Shown: positions 1 to 11,233 of the stretch, one piece after another
Numbering within the stretch: position 1 is the stretch's first letter
How the letters are laid out: each line of letters opens with the position of its first letter
Assembly (NCBI GenBank): GCA_036345935.2
Contig: JADWOT020001163.1
Span: 1-64,000, forward strand
Source: Taenia hydatigena
Lineage: Eukaryota > Platyhelminthes > Cestoda > Cyclophyllidea > Taeniidae
Reading direction: 5' to 3'
DNA length: 64,000 bases
Notes under the pieces: model-generated
Seen by the model: the letters and a program-made list of their open reading frames with translations, nothing else
Told to the model about the DNA's origin: nothing
Database searches by the model: none
Made by a program: the position numbers and the translations under genes

Positions 1-2253
1 CACCTTAAAAGCGGACCAAAGAAAGCACAGTTTCCATCTGGCGCGATTATTTATTCTCTGGGGAGACTTTTTTTCATTATTATTTTCCTCTTCAATAGAT
101 GACAACCACATGTGCCAATTGAAATTAAAACCACGCTTAACATTCAAATGTCTCCGTCAATATGAATGATAGCCTATATTTTAAAGGCTCTCTGGATGTT
201 GATTGCTAGCTCGAGTACAGCCAAAGCCAAATTCTGTGCATGGAACCTCTCCCGATACCTTGAAAACAATAAGGATACAATTTCTCAGAGATCACCTTCA
301 ATCTTTCATCAACGACCCAGCAAGACAGCAGCATTGCCTCTTGCGTGTAAAATGCTAATAACCTAAAAGAGCGCGCGAACCTGTACCAGTAATATTCTGC
401 GTGGTGGCGATCTAAAGGCACTTAATTCATCTGCCTACCTCTACCATTCAAGCTTCTTAAATGCAATCCCAAAGCAATAATCTTATCATAACTTCTTGAC
501 CAAACCACTGCATTCCGCCGGTTTCTTTATTTCACGACCTCACACAACAACGAAGCGATTTTAGCGTCATTACCCAATACATCTAATAAAACGTAAGCGC
601 TTCACCTCTAAGATTTAAAAAGAAGCTTTTGATGCCATTTGGCGGGACACAGCTCATGATCCAAGAAACCTGATAACTGTTTGTTGAGCGTTCACTTTTC
701 TAGCTGTTGATAGGCACTTTACTAAACATTTAATTCAGAACCTTGGGTGACAGTTTTCACGTGCTACTGCTTCACTTTAGTGCAGGTCTCAACAGGATTG
801 CTAATTTAAAACATGTCTGCAAAAAATGAGGAAAGGAATGAGTGCGTGGCGTCAGTGATTTTTGAGAAAAAAATATAATAGTCGTCTAAAGGGCAATTAT
901 TGGCGATTTTGCTTTAAAATACCCTTGTTCTATTTTTTATTCTGTCCAAACTCGATTAACTATAAGTGTCCAGGCACCAATTGACTTAAAAAAGAAATAT
1001 GCTTCTCTCACAATTTTTCCATCGCACTCATAAAGAAGATGCCGCGCTTTATTTCTAAAGCTAATGGACATAGCTTTCTTTACATGCGGCTAGCTGCGGA
1101 AATGCTGGCTATGATTTTTACACTAAATTTTGTTTGGTAGCATGAATAAAGCAAAAAATTGCAATGGTTACATTTCACTTTTGACGGCGCCTTACGCTCT
1201 ACCACCTTGACTAATCCTGACTTATTCCTTTAACTCTGTTTGTCCTTTTTCTCAATATGTACATTCTCCAAACTTTCCTCCTTTTAACACCTGTTCTTTA
1301 GCCAGTAGCGTTCATTTCAAATAACTCTACTATTTAACAATCCTTACAGTTCTTTACAATCTCATGCATTCTGGATAGCTACCGCTACGTAATAATGTGG
1401 TAAGCATCTCAAAGATCAGTGAATAGCTAAATTACATGTGTATAAGGCGGTTTTCATTCTTTGCTTGTGTGGTAACTGTTGAATGTAGGTCAAATAGGAA
1501 CGCTGAAGGAAAATCGTTTCTGGCAGAAGTTTATTATCTTTCTTGGCAAGCTCTATCGGGTATGATGAATAGCTCGTACGGCCACAATTCAATTTCAAAC
1601 GTGGCAAGGACTTTGGTATACTATCTTTGCCAACAAATGTTAAAATTCACGTAACAGTATTTTCACTACATTATAAATCTTATTTACACCTCGACTAATC
1701 AACATTCTAGTGCAAACACAACTTCACGAGTGACATTGCCCAGCGTGGAAGAGCAGCACTAAATGAAACGATCACCTCATGTTGAGCGCATGACTACCGG
1801 CGACGGTCACAGCTGGTTATATATCCGTGGGGATAAGGTACGTCAGCCTGCACTAAAACGCAGACAAGCGGGCATGTGATCATCACACTTTCATTTAGAT
1901 GTGCATGGTATTAAAAAATACCAATAATTTGTGAAATTGTCTTTAACTACTGATGATGTACTGTTGCCGTATTGCTGCCAAAACTACTCAAACCGTTGGT
2001 GAGAATTGAAAAAATGAAATGCGGCATAATGTGCACCTTGTCATATTAACCAATCTACAATTACTTAGCCTCAAACAGAAGGATTTTTTCAGATCAGTTC
2101 TAAGGCAAAATCTGTTCATCTTTACGCTAACAGTCCTTGCGTAGTGATTGCGTTCGCCTTACCAAGCCGCCAGTCCTAATTAACAGAAAGATGAATTAAC
2201 ATACAGATCGCCAACTCACCAATTCTGCCGACGTAATGGTAATTACGGTCACT
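1..2253. other. Intergenic, no gene recognised
   Basis: I see no coding exon, tRNA or recognised repeat here apart from a diverged stretch (about 720-1850) that resembles 56.84-57.93 kb, listed separately. Open frames are at most about 70 codons with no supporting motif. The right end is the 3' flank of the minus-strand zinc-finger gene; no AATAAA is obvious just past its stop codon. Confidence 0.5.
720..1850 (+). repeat. Diverged duplicated stretch, copy 1 (partner near 56.84-57.93 kb)
   Basis: Blocks align in the same order and orientation with the 57-kb region. One block contains 'acagttttcacgtg' near 751 and near 56883. A second contains 'cttctctcacaa' near 1001, matching 'cgtctctcacaa' near 57111, followed by 'atttctaaagc'. 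A third contains 'ccggcgacgg' near 1798, matching 'ctggcgacgc' near 57891. Between blocks the similarity falls away. This could be an old segmental duplication or two copies of a degraded element. Boundaries are approximate. Confidence 0.4.
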
Positions 2254-3161
2254 TCAGGCAAAGAATGCGAGCCAAATATCTGTGAAATGAAGGCGAATAG
2301 GACGTCATAGTAAAGCTAAGATCATTGTGGAGTATGCGTGGTTGATTACGCAATGCCTACAGAAATGATGTGAGTGCATGTGTTCTTGCAGTGCCTCCAG
2401 CACCGTAAATTTTGTGTAGCACTCGGTGCAGTAAAGACGTATTTCTAAATCCTCCGTTCTCACCACTGCAGTGTGGTACAATAACGCATAAGATTAGGTA
2501 GGGTTTGCATGGGTCGACGAAGCTGCGGCTGAACAACAGAGCTCACGCTAAATTTAAACTCACTAATATGTGTCCCATTGAAATGATGGAGGTATGACTC
2601 AAAGTTATCGAATGGATCGAGACACACGCAGCACAAATTGTGCTTCCGGGCTATTTTTGAGTTTTAAAAGAAGGCGTTTGTGTTAATTATGACATAGGTG
2701 ACAACAAAGGGGAAGAATAAATGGAGAACTTAGAAGCGTTTCTCACCTTTTTGATGTCGTAAGAGAAACCGGAGGGTATCGTAGAACCTCAAGCAAACCG
2801 GACACTCGAATCTCATAGGAGCTGAAATGTATCAAATATCGGTAAACTGAGATGCTGAAACATGTCGTAATCTGCCCGATTTGGCCATGCGTTGTGCAAA
2901 TCTTCATCGTCAGTATTGAAGCGCACTCACTCAATTGTCAACGAGCATTGCCATTCATGACCTAACCTTAATGGGCAGACCTCTGCATAAGGCAATGCTA
3001 TTGCTTAGACCTGTACTCATATAGACAGTAATGTATGCGTACATGGAAGCGCATCCTTAACTCGAAGGCTGCTTACCATGATGCACTCGATCCAAGTGTT
3101 CAAAGTGTAAAACAATGCCACCAAATGGCGTTCTGCACCTTTCACACCTGTAGATACACAT
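2254..3161 (-). CDS. Four-finger C2H2 zinc-finger protein, 125 aa, five coding exons (paralogue 1)
   Basis: Spliced model on the minus strand: exons 3161-3077, 2821-2747, 2650-2564, 2465-2361 and 2279-2254 (85, 75, 87, 105 and 26 nt), with introns of 255, 96, 98 and 81 bp. Donors are GTAAGC, GTGAGA, GTGAGT and GTAGGC, and acceptors all end in AG. Every junction is phase 1. The protein has four fingers with all 16 ligands present: C6/C9/H22/H27, C35/C38/H51/H57, C60/C63/H76/H81 and C95/C98/H111/H116. All have twelve residues between the second Cys and first His. Finger 2 has a five-residue His spacing. Finger 3 starts two residues after finger 2's last His. The protein ends seven residues after finger 4's last codon. 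The start is the ATG five codons before the first Cys, conserved in the paralogue at 10.3 kb. C2H2 proteins usually bind nucleic acid or partner proteins; the target is unknown. An upstream non-coding exon is possible, since 'ctacag' sits just inside the frame. The intact frame and identical exon sizes argue against a pseudogene. Confidence 0.85.
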
Positions 3162-6100
3162 TTCGTCAAAGGAGAAGGCGAATTGTGCGAGTATCGGAGC
3201 CAGAGCTTGTGGAAGATAAAATGGGTGGTCATGATAACTTCCTGGACCTGCCCTCATTCTCGTACGCGATTAAAACGCATTGGAGCAGTAATCACGTGTT
3301 TGGTTAAGACTTTAAGCTGCTCAGGCGTATGGTTAAGGTTTGATTTACCGGAAGCACTTATTTCTTCATTACATGCTTCTAATAATGAGCTCTTTTATAA
3401 AGTCAGTTTTCATGCAGAGGGTAGGATTGCGTTGAATGAATACAAATCCATCTCCTTCTACTCCTCAATCTCAGATGCCAAGTCATCTCTAATTATTTCC
3501 TACACAAAACGGAAGAGCAAAGATTGTACGCATAAAAAATTAACATACTGAACCGCAGTGGCGGTGGTAGCACGACCAATTATAGCGATTAATTAGAAAA
3601 CGGTTGGGTGTGGCCAGAGCAGCTAGCTAATGGACTGCGTGGGAATCGCGAAAAAGAGCACATCGAAGTCGAAAGTCATCACTTCACTGCAATGGGGTCA
3701 GAGGTCGTTGCTGCCGTAGTGCCAATCGACTCTTTAGTAGGAGATCATCTGTGTCACACCCTGGTACAGATTCAGGCTAAAAGAGCCAGAATAGCGTTCA
3801 GAACTGCAAAATTTACGAGTCACTGTGCCATGATTTTGAAGCGATGGATTTTTGCAAAATAAATGTCTTGGATACTACAGAATGCGGTTTTCTTGGTAAG
3901 TAAGGAGCGAAAATCAAATAAAGCCACTTAATCACCCAATTGAAATCAGATTACCATAGAAAGCATAATGGTTGAATGCACTAGGTCTAGGTCGGGTTGT
4001 CAATGCTGCAAAATGTTTTGCTTTACGAAATGTTTGTCTTAATCGCAACTTATGCTTGTTCCTTTTTGTGTTTGCAATGTCATTGAATCTTTTGTATATC
4101 ATCCTACCACATTGCCAAGGCCTTAAAGACAATCAGAATGCTCAGCACAGTGTTGAACACACGATTGTTGTAGCTCAGGGTGAGCCGCACAATATCGGTC
4201 CAAATCATAACAATATGTGCACTGAATTTATCTTCCATTAATGGCAGAAGATGGCATAATATTAGGGCAGTTAATATTTTCAATAAACAGAGGGAATGGA
4301 ACCGCTGCCATGGCTAAAACAATATGGCTACCTAAGTCACCGAAAGCGAGATCAGCAGTCATTACAAAGGGAGTATCGCATAGTATACTCCATTCGTACA
4401 TTGCACAACGCCTGCATGTCTGATCAACTTTTATAATCGCATACTTACACAAAGTTACCCTTGAGTGGTATTGTTCGATAAATATCCTTTGTCATCTTGG
4501 CTTCTTAAGACCGCATAATCTTGATGTAATGACATCATTTGCTGTTCCTTGGTGCAAGCAGCTATATAAAATAGACCTCACCAACTAAAGCACCAGTTTT
4601 GCATTTTTAACCCTATAATTTGCGCAAATGTTGAAATAATGAACCTTCTTAACACTCACGAACTTTCAAAATTTAAGGACTATTTATGTTAAGCTCCGCT
4701 TCAACCAAATATTAATCTGCATAAATTAAGTAAAGAAGTTCAGGCACCGCATGGAAATAGGCACCAAAAAGGAATTCTGTACCCCTACTTAATCAAAATG
4801 CTCCTATAATGTTAAAGTATGCCTACTATTGCCATCAGTAAAGTGTCACTGATCCTTATTTGTGCTTTTATTGCAAAAAGCCCGAATATCTGTCAATTTC
4901 TAATTTGCGATTTGTAATCCAAAGCGTCGAAACGATGTTCGTGTGGGTGCATACTCTAAAAATGGGCTTCGATTTCGATACTATGTTGGAGATATTTAAT
5001 GTTCAACCCCGCGAGGTTTTGTCGGTAGTTGTGAGGAGAAGCGCAAACTTTGTGGTGCTCCAGATTGTGAACTAGATTGTCTCTCTGTCTGTAGCATTTA
5101 TTTATGGCGCTGACTTAATGAAATCAAGATGCTTGTTCACTATAATCGGGCTGATTTGTCATCGTCACCGATGTTTCGCTGTTTAAAAGACATTAAGGCT
5201 TAGAATCCTTACATTGCGTCTTAATTTGTTGTGCCTTAAGATTATATTTGCCTTCCTTTTCTTTGAATTGCACGCGTTGATAAGGCTTTCATTGGTTTGT
5301 GCAAGTTCCAGATGAACTAAAAGGACGTGCAGGCAGCTTGCGACTTGACTCAGGCGCAGCTAAATCAAGAGCATTCATTAAGCGTTTGCTAATCTTTTCT
5401 GCTGAGTAAGGATTGAGATAGAAAGAAAATTTAGAGACAACACCGCTGAATGCCCACATTGGCATCGAAATCTAGAAAGTAGAGCTGCTACTCCACCGAA
5501 CGACAAAGCCGTCCTATGTCCTTTTTGCCCATGCAAGCATTAAAGCCAAGACAGACACTTCGCTACTAAAAGCAGAACCAGATGACATCTGCACCATTCT
5601 CTTCAAAGTCGCATTTAGCCATCCAAGTCACCATGGGCCTTTCCGGATAGTCTAAGTTACATAAAAACAGAGAGCTGAGTGCAGCGAAAAGGAAGAACAC
5701 TTTAGCAGTACCTTAAACACGCGATTTATAAGAATCTCTACGTGGCTCAAATTAAATGCTGCTATGTGATGCGGCGGGAACAGAAACGTGACAGTTACAT
5801 GCAGTGCACTTTTTCTTTGCTAATAATAACTGCTGACGAAATGACGCGTTCCACGCAAATGAAAGTATTTGGTTTCACAGAAGATGCAATTAGCCATATA
5901 AGTAAGTTATTAATTTTTGCCCATTAACAGCAGTGATTTACACGCCAAGATGGTAGAGTAGGGCAGAACAGGCACTGAGCGATGGAAGAATTCTAAAATA
6001 AGGTGACATTTATGCCAGCTAATATGCCCGAATGCAGTCGTTTTAAAATCATTTTGCTGATCACAATTTTTTCATGAACTGGACACTTTATAATGATGAC

Positions 6101-9100
6101 ATCAGCTTTGACACTTTAATGCTTGTAGCAAATACGCATAGGACATTGCCGTTAAATCTGATGAGATCCGAAATTGCCCATACTTGATTAGCGTCCTCTA
6201 CCGTGTTCGTTTCTCAATGTAAATTTGATTTTTTAGGCGTTGGTTGACAACATATTGTAGTAAATTAAGAGATGGGCAAAAAAACAAAGTTGCAACATGG
6301 AATGCGCGTGCATTTCATAACACCGTAAATGCTGCGTAGAATAAGGCGATTCTCACGCATTAAATATTAATGAAATGGTAAATGTGTATGAATGCGTGCA
6401 TACCTCAGTTTTCCTTTACTGCTCCTTTTGAAATTTCATTGCGAAAACGGCCATATTGTAAGAAACTTCGTCAAGCGAATTCACTGCTTTAGTGTCAACT
6501 ATCTTGTCTACATGTAGGCGATGTTGGAAGTCAGAGGTATGATATTCGTGCATTCTAGTGCTGCATTGTTTTGCATCCTTTTGGAAACAAGGCATAACTG
6601 ATTCCTTTACTTCTTTTCTCGCAGCAATTTCAGCTATTCCAGTCTTAATGCAACGCATTTATTCTCTGCTTTAGCCGCCTCCTCAGCTCTGTATTTACTT
6701 GTTGCGTTGTCTTTTTAGAGTCAAATTATTACTGCTCGAAGATCAGTCTCATCTTCACCTATAGCGGCATCCATTAAGGTAACAATACGGTGGAGCAGCG
6801 CTAAGGCAACCCCTCTCCTCTTCATCATCAGTGCGTATATGGCACTGCTACATCTGATCCGCGAGAACCCCACTATCTCGGAGACATTGTACCCGTCGCA
6901 CTAATGTATTATTCGAGTGAGTGTCGACTCGGTTTCAATTTATCATTGCTACCGCCAAAGTTTAGGTAGAATTTCATGCACGATGAATTGGTTGGCAATA
7001 GCTTTCATTCTTTACCTCCTTGCCCTTTCTGTAGGTGTTAGAAATGCTTAAATTTTATTTTGACTTGCTTTCTGCTTTTTGGAGTTTCGCAGACTGCACA
7101 ATTAATAAGTGAACAAACCACTTCCTCATGGAGCCTCACCTTAGCTCAGTGTGAATGCGTTGCAAAATAACTCGCTTCACCAACCATCCAGCCAGATGAC
7201 TTGACTAGTGCCTTTGTAAGTGCTCCCTTGGCTGAAGGTTTAATCCTCACAGCATTATTTCCATTGGCTGCTTGAGGTAGAGCTGCTAGATGACGTATTA
7301 TCATGCCGATTATTGACGTAAGCCCCGTCAAAGTGACAGCAGCGGAGGCGTGATTCGGATAAAACACCCACAAATTAAAAGGTGCTGCCGTGTATCATAC
7401 ATGTGAGTGTGTATTTTCTGCATTTCATCTGTATTGGAAAGAGCCCATCACTTCATCTACGAAGAGCACGAATAAAATGGAAGAAATGCGAGAACAATCC
7501 TGAGGAGGTCAATATTGATAGTGGCCTATTTTGCATGTTTATAATAAATTTTTCAGATCAGCCTCCTTTAGCAGGGCCAATGCGACCCTCTTGAATTCGC
7601 CTTTAGTACATCCTGTCTTATACGCAACCACTACTTTGTAAACCATAAAACACTGGTGTACTTTACGGCAAAATGGAAGATAGGTCTGCTTGTTGTGGAT
7701 GATATTCTGAATAAGTCTACTGCAAGGTTTTAAATAAACCCTTTATATGACGAATGTAAAGTAGAAACCGTCTCCTTTCTTAAAAGCAAATCGACAACGC
7801 GCTATTCCATTGATTCACTAATATAGCCGGACCTGCGTTCCTACTAATCAGGACATGCCTTAGAATCCACCCTATCAACTATCATATTGGAGTCCAATTC
7901 GAGTGTTCTGCATGGCGCATGAATAACGGTAGCTTAAAAATGCGATACATTGAGTAATGTAGATTGGTCTTTATAAGGGGAAAATTTCAGCACTTGTAAG
8001 CTCACCTTGATCTAGTAGAGAGCATGGCTAGACTAAGGGATGCTGATATTTGAACCATTTTGCGTCACGCCTAAAAGGAATGAACACCTCTCGTTTGCCT
8101 TTCGGGCCCTCAAAACAGGCGTTGGAAAACGGAAGTAGAGTGCTGATTACAACTCACACCTTTATGCATGCAGGCGCGAAATAAATCTTAAGGATGACTT
8201 CTTTCTTAAACGATTATGGTTACAATAAGTTCACATCACAAAAGTCTTGAAAAGGCTGCAGAACCTGTTGCCAGATCGCTTTTACCTGGCCGCTACTACT
8301 TACGCATATTTAGTAGTAAAATTCACAAAACTAATCGTTGATTTGCTAACAGTAGACAAAAGGGAAAATGCACCTGATATTAGGAAGCAGACTAAATCTC
8401 TGCAAAGTGGAATCCCTTTTCCTATTGCCTTTCCAATCACTTTTTAAGGCTAAAATATGAGCAAAAAATCTTAATTCCAAAACAGATAAATTTAGTCGCC
8501 AAAAATGGATAAAAGTGAACGAATGTATCAGCATGTGCACAAGAATGGCCTACAAGCACAAAAATACACCTTGACTTATCCATGGCATTGGATGCGAGCT
8601 GCAAAATATGGATTGGGGTTCTTTGACATATCCACTAGTTAACTTTAATCCACGTCGAAGGAATTCGCACAAACATAAATACTGCTTTTCATCACCCACA
8701 ACAGTGTAAATAAGTCATATGGTTTCCAAAACAAATTAATCATATTTCATTTGGCAGTAAGAAAAGCGAATTAGCCTTAAAAAAGAAATAAACTTCTCAA
8801 TGGCCATTGAACCAGCATACCATGTACGCGTGGTGACCTTAGAAAAAGTAGTATTTGCGTAGCATATGTAAACGAGAAACTAGTACGGAGAGCTGTGGCA
8901 GAATTGTGCTAACAAGTGCAGGAACAGCGACTCTCATCAATAAATTGAAGAATCCATGGGCTACTTAATGGAATTCGGAGTCAGCTAGATTTGAGTCTGG
9001 AAGCTTTAGCAGCTAAAGCGGGTTTCATGCCCCAAAATCATCGAAAGTTGTATTCACTGCTAAATCAGTAACTGCAATTCAGAGGATTATGCGCAGTTGT

Positions 9101-9344
9101 TTTTTGGTCAATACATTGTCCTTTATTTGTCGCTTGAGAGCCCAAGCGAATTTAGGCAGCAGTCCTTTCCAAAGCAGTTGCGTAAATTGGGCTGGACATG
9201 GGCTGGTTTAAATTCGATGCTTATCAGCAGAGCCGCGGAGTTGTCGGTTGTAAGAGCGGTCACGAAAAAACAACGCATAGAGGTAAACATTGGTGAACAC
9301 ATAAAAAGCGGGCTGGAAGCGACGCTATCACACGCGGGTTGGTG
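3162..9344. other. Intergenic region between the two divergent zinc-finger genes
   Basis: About 6 kb with no supported gene. The longest open frame (3183-3551, plus, 122 codons) overlaps the antisense of zinc-finger exon 1 and its upstream flank and has no recognisable motif. A frame at 3608-3862 (84 codons) is intact but has no family signature, splice context or second copy. Because the flanking genes point away from each other, their promoters should lie at the two ends of this stretch. I could not pick out a clear TATA box for either. Confidence 0.5.
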
Positions 9345-9421
9345 TGGCTCAGTGGTCTGGGAGCATAATTCGCGTTTTGAGTGACTGCGGCTCTGGGTTT
9401 GGACTTCTGCCAAGACCATAT
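9345..9421 (+). repeat. tRNA-like SINE head (candidate)
   Basis: The stretch contains a pol III A-box-like 'tggctcagtgg' at about 9355 and a B-box-like 'gggtttggact' at about 9395. These are spaced as in a tRNA, with a run between them that resembles a degenerate anticodon arm. This is typical of the tRNA-derived head of a SINE. The sequence after it, to about 9.78 kb, is open on both strands and could be the SINE body, but I found no second copy in the window and no terminal A-rich tail, so the call is tentative. The alternative is a decayed tRNA gene. Confidence 0.35.
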
Positions 9422-10302
9422 TCCACCCTCAGTGTTTATTAAGTACAGTTTACTATGCGATGCATGGCGCGGTGAGATGCTCGCTAGTGTGGATAGGGTA
9501 GGTGTGACGCTCTCCCTTACGAGTGGTGAGGAAGGGGTAATATTGCTGTGTAAGACGTTGCGGAACCGTTTGATGAGACAGGATAGAAGTGAATGGGTAC
9601 GATATGGGGTAATGACAGGGTTAGATATCGTGAGTGCTGTTCTGCTAAAGCCGTGCAGAAGTCGCGACCAGAGTTTTAGTTGGAGTAAATGGAAGAGGTT
9701 TAGGTCGAATTCATGTTTGAACTCGTCTCTGGTCATCAGCAAGCCAGTATTGCCAAAAAGTCTCGTATTCTTAGCAATCAATGTGCGGCGTTTTATTAAA
9801 ATGTTGATATCATTACTTGTGTACCGTATAAAACCTGTCCATCTGGCATTACAGATGGGCAGGTACGAGCATTCAAGAGACTGGGACCTACGCTTAACAG
9901 GTAGTGTCCGTCTCTGCGCAGTGCGGTTTTGGAATTAGTGATTATCACAGACATCCCTGTTCATAGGTGAACCTTTAATGACCTGAATTAAAGTAGCACG
10001 GCTCCCTTATTTCATGGGAATGCTTCGTAAATTAGTACAACTTTTCCATACTAACAGGCATAGAGACAGAAAGCCTTTAAAATATAAAAAAACATATTTT
10101 AATGCCGTCCACGTGGTTGAGATTCATTAAGAACAGCTATTACGTTACTAAAGCTAATTAACAAATTATGCGATTTATGCTCCTCTGCTTTTTAACGATG
10201 TGAATGGCCAAGAACAGATTCAGCTGGCGCCTTTGCTTTGCTTTACATGTACTGCAGGCTCCATTGCAGAGCATTGTGTATCTCATCCTTATCTCCACTA
10301 AA
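9422..10302. other. Stretch open on both strands, no gene recognised
   Basis: Two overlapping frames are unusually long for this window: plus 9381-9938 (185 codons) and minus 9260-9781 (173 codons). They overlap antisense to each other. Neither translation shows a domain, signal peptide or repeat I recognise. Higher GC and low stop density following a tRNA-like head fit a repeat body better than a gene. The right end leads into the plus-strand zinc-finger gene. Confidence 0.35.
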
Positions 10303-11233
10303 ATGGATTACTGCAGATGTAGAATTTGCTCCGCTGAACTCAAGACCATCAACTCGCTCAGAGTACATATGTTTCGCGTGCATCAATGTAGGTGTCCCTC
10401 AGTTTTAAGCTGCATATTCATTTCCGTTTCAGCAAAACTAAATGAAGTTTGTGTAACTCAGTTTTTGACGTATAGTTATGGGAATTTTAAATTTGGTTGC
10501 TGATTGATGAGACGTATTAAGCACATCGACCATTGCTTTGGCCCCAATGACACCGGCTTGTCTGACTAGGAATTAAATTAAGCTGACCTCAATTTGTTCC
10601 TAAGCCGATGGGCTGTATCATGTCATTAGCCGCTATCATGACTTTAGCACCGTATTTTGCTTGTTTAACATTTAGTTGACTTGAATGCATATTGTCCAGT
10701 TTGCTCAATGATGTGCAAAACCGTTGGAATGATCTTACAGCATCAAAAAGGTAAAGACATTCACATAATCTCCTCCTTATTCTTGTCTAATACCCTTTTG
10801 CACAAGCACTTTTTTAAAATTGAAATAGCCTGGAATCACAATATGTGCTGCATGTGTTCTGAGTTATTTACTCGTTTTGAAGAATACGGCAGTCACTTTA
10901 TTGCAACACACATTTGTGAGTTTGCGTCTGTCCGATTCTAATCATATCTTGCATGCTCTGACTTTTTACAATGGCTTTAGCATCTTTCGCGAACAACTCA
11001 CAACTCTATACCTTATTGTACCATGCTGCAGTTCAAAGAACGAAGGATTCAGAAATACTTCTTTACTGCACAGAATGTAACGCAGGATTTTTGACGTTGG
11101 TGGAAATGCAAGAACATATGCGTTCACGTCATTTATGTAAGTATTTCCCTGCCCATTAGGCGCATTTTGGATGGTTATAGTTTACCTCGGTCTGTTCTAC
11201 TTTGCAGACATGCAGGATGTTTTGTTTAGGTAG
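10303..11233 (+). CDS. Four-finger C2H2 zinc-finger protein, 125 aa, five coding exons (paralogue 2)
   Basis: Spliced model: exons 10303-10387, 10676-10750, 10829-10915, 11032-11136 and 11208-11233 (85, 75, 87, 105 and 26 nt, exactly the sizes of the 2.2-3.2 kb gene). Introns are 288, 78, 116 and 71 bp. Donors are GTAGGT, GTAAAG, GTGAGT and GTAAGT; acceptors end tttag, aatag, tgcag and tgcag. All junctions are phase 1, so each finger exon is symmetric; finger 2's last His is encoded at the start of exon 3. Fingers lie at residues 6-27, 35-57, 60-81 and 95-116 with all Cys2His2 ligands present. A 13-residue linker precedes finger 4, and a short tail ends in TAG. Identity to paralogue 1 is about 54 of 125 residues by eye, highest in exons 3 and 4. 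The family function is nucleic-acid or protein binding; no target can be inferred. The frame could be extended upstream to an ATG at 10204, but only the ATG at 10303 is conserved in both paralogues. Confidence 0.87.

Noticed and set aside
9260..9938. Antiparallel 173- and 185-codon frames as genes
   Set aside because: They overlap antisense, have no recognisable domain and follow a tRNA-like head; a repeat body is more likely.
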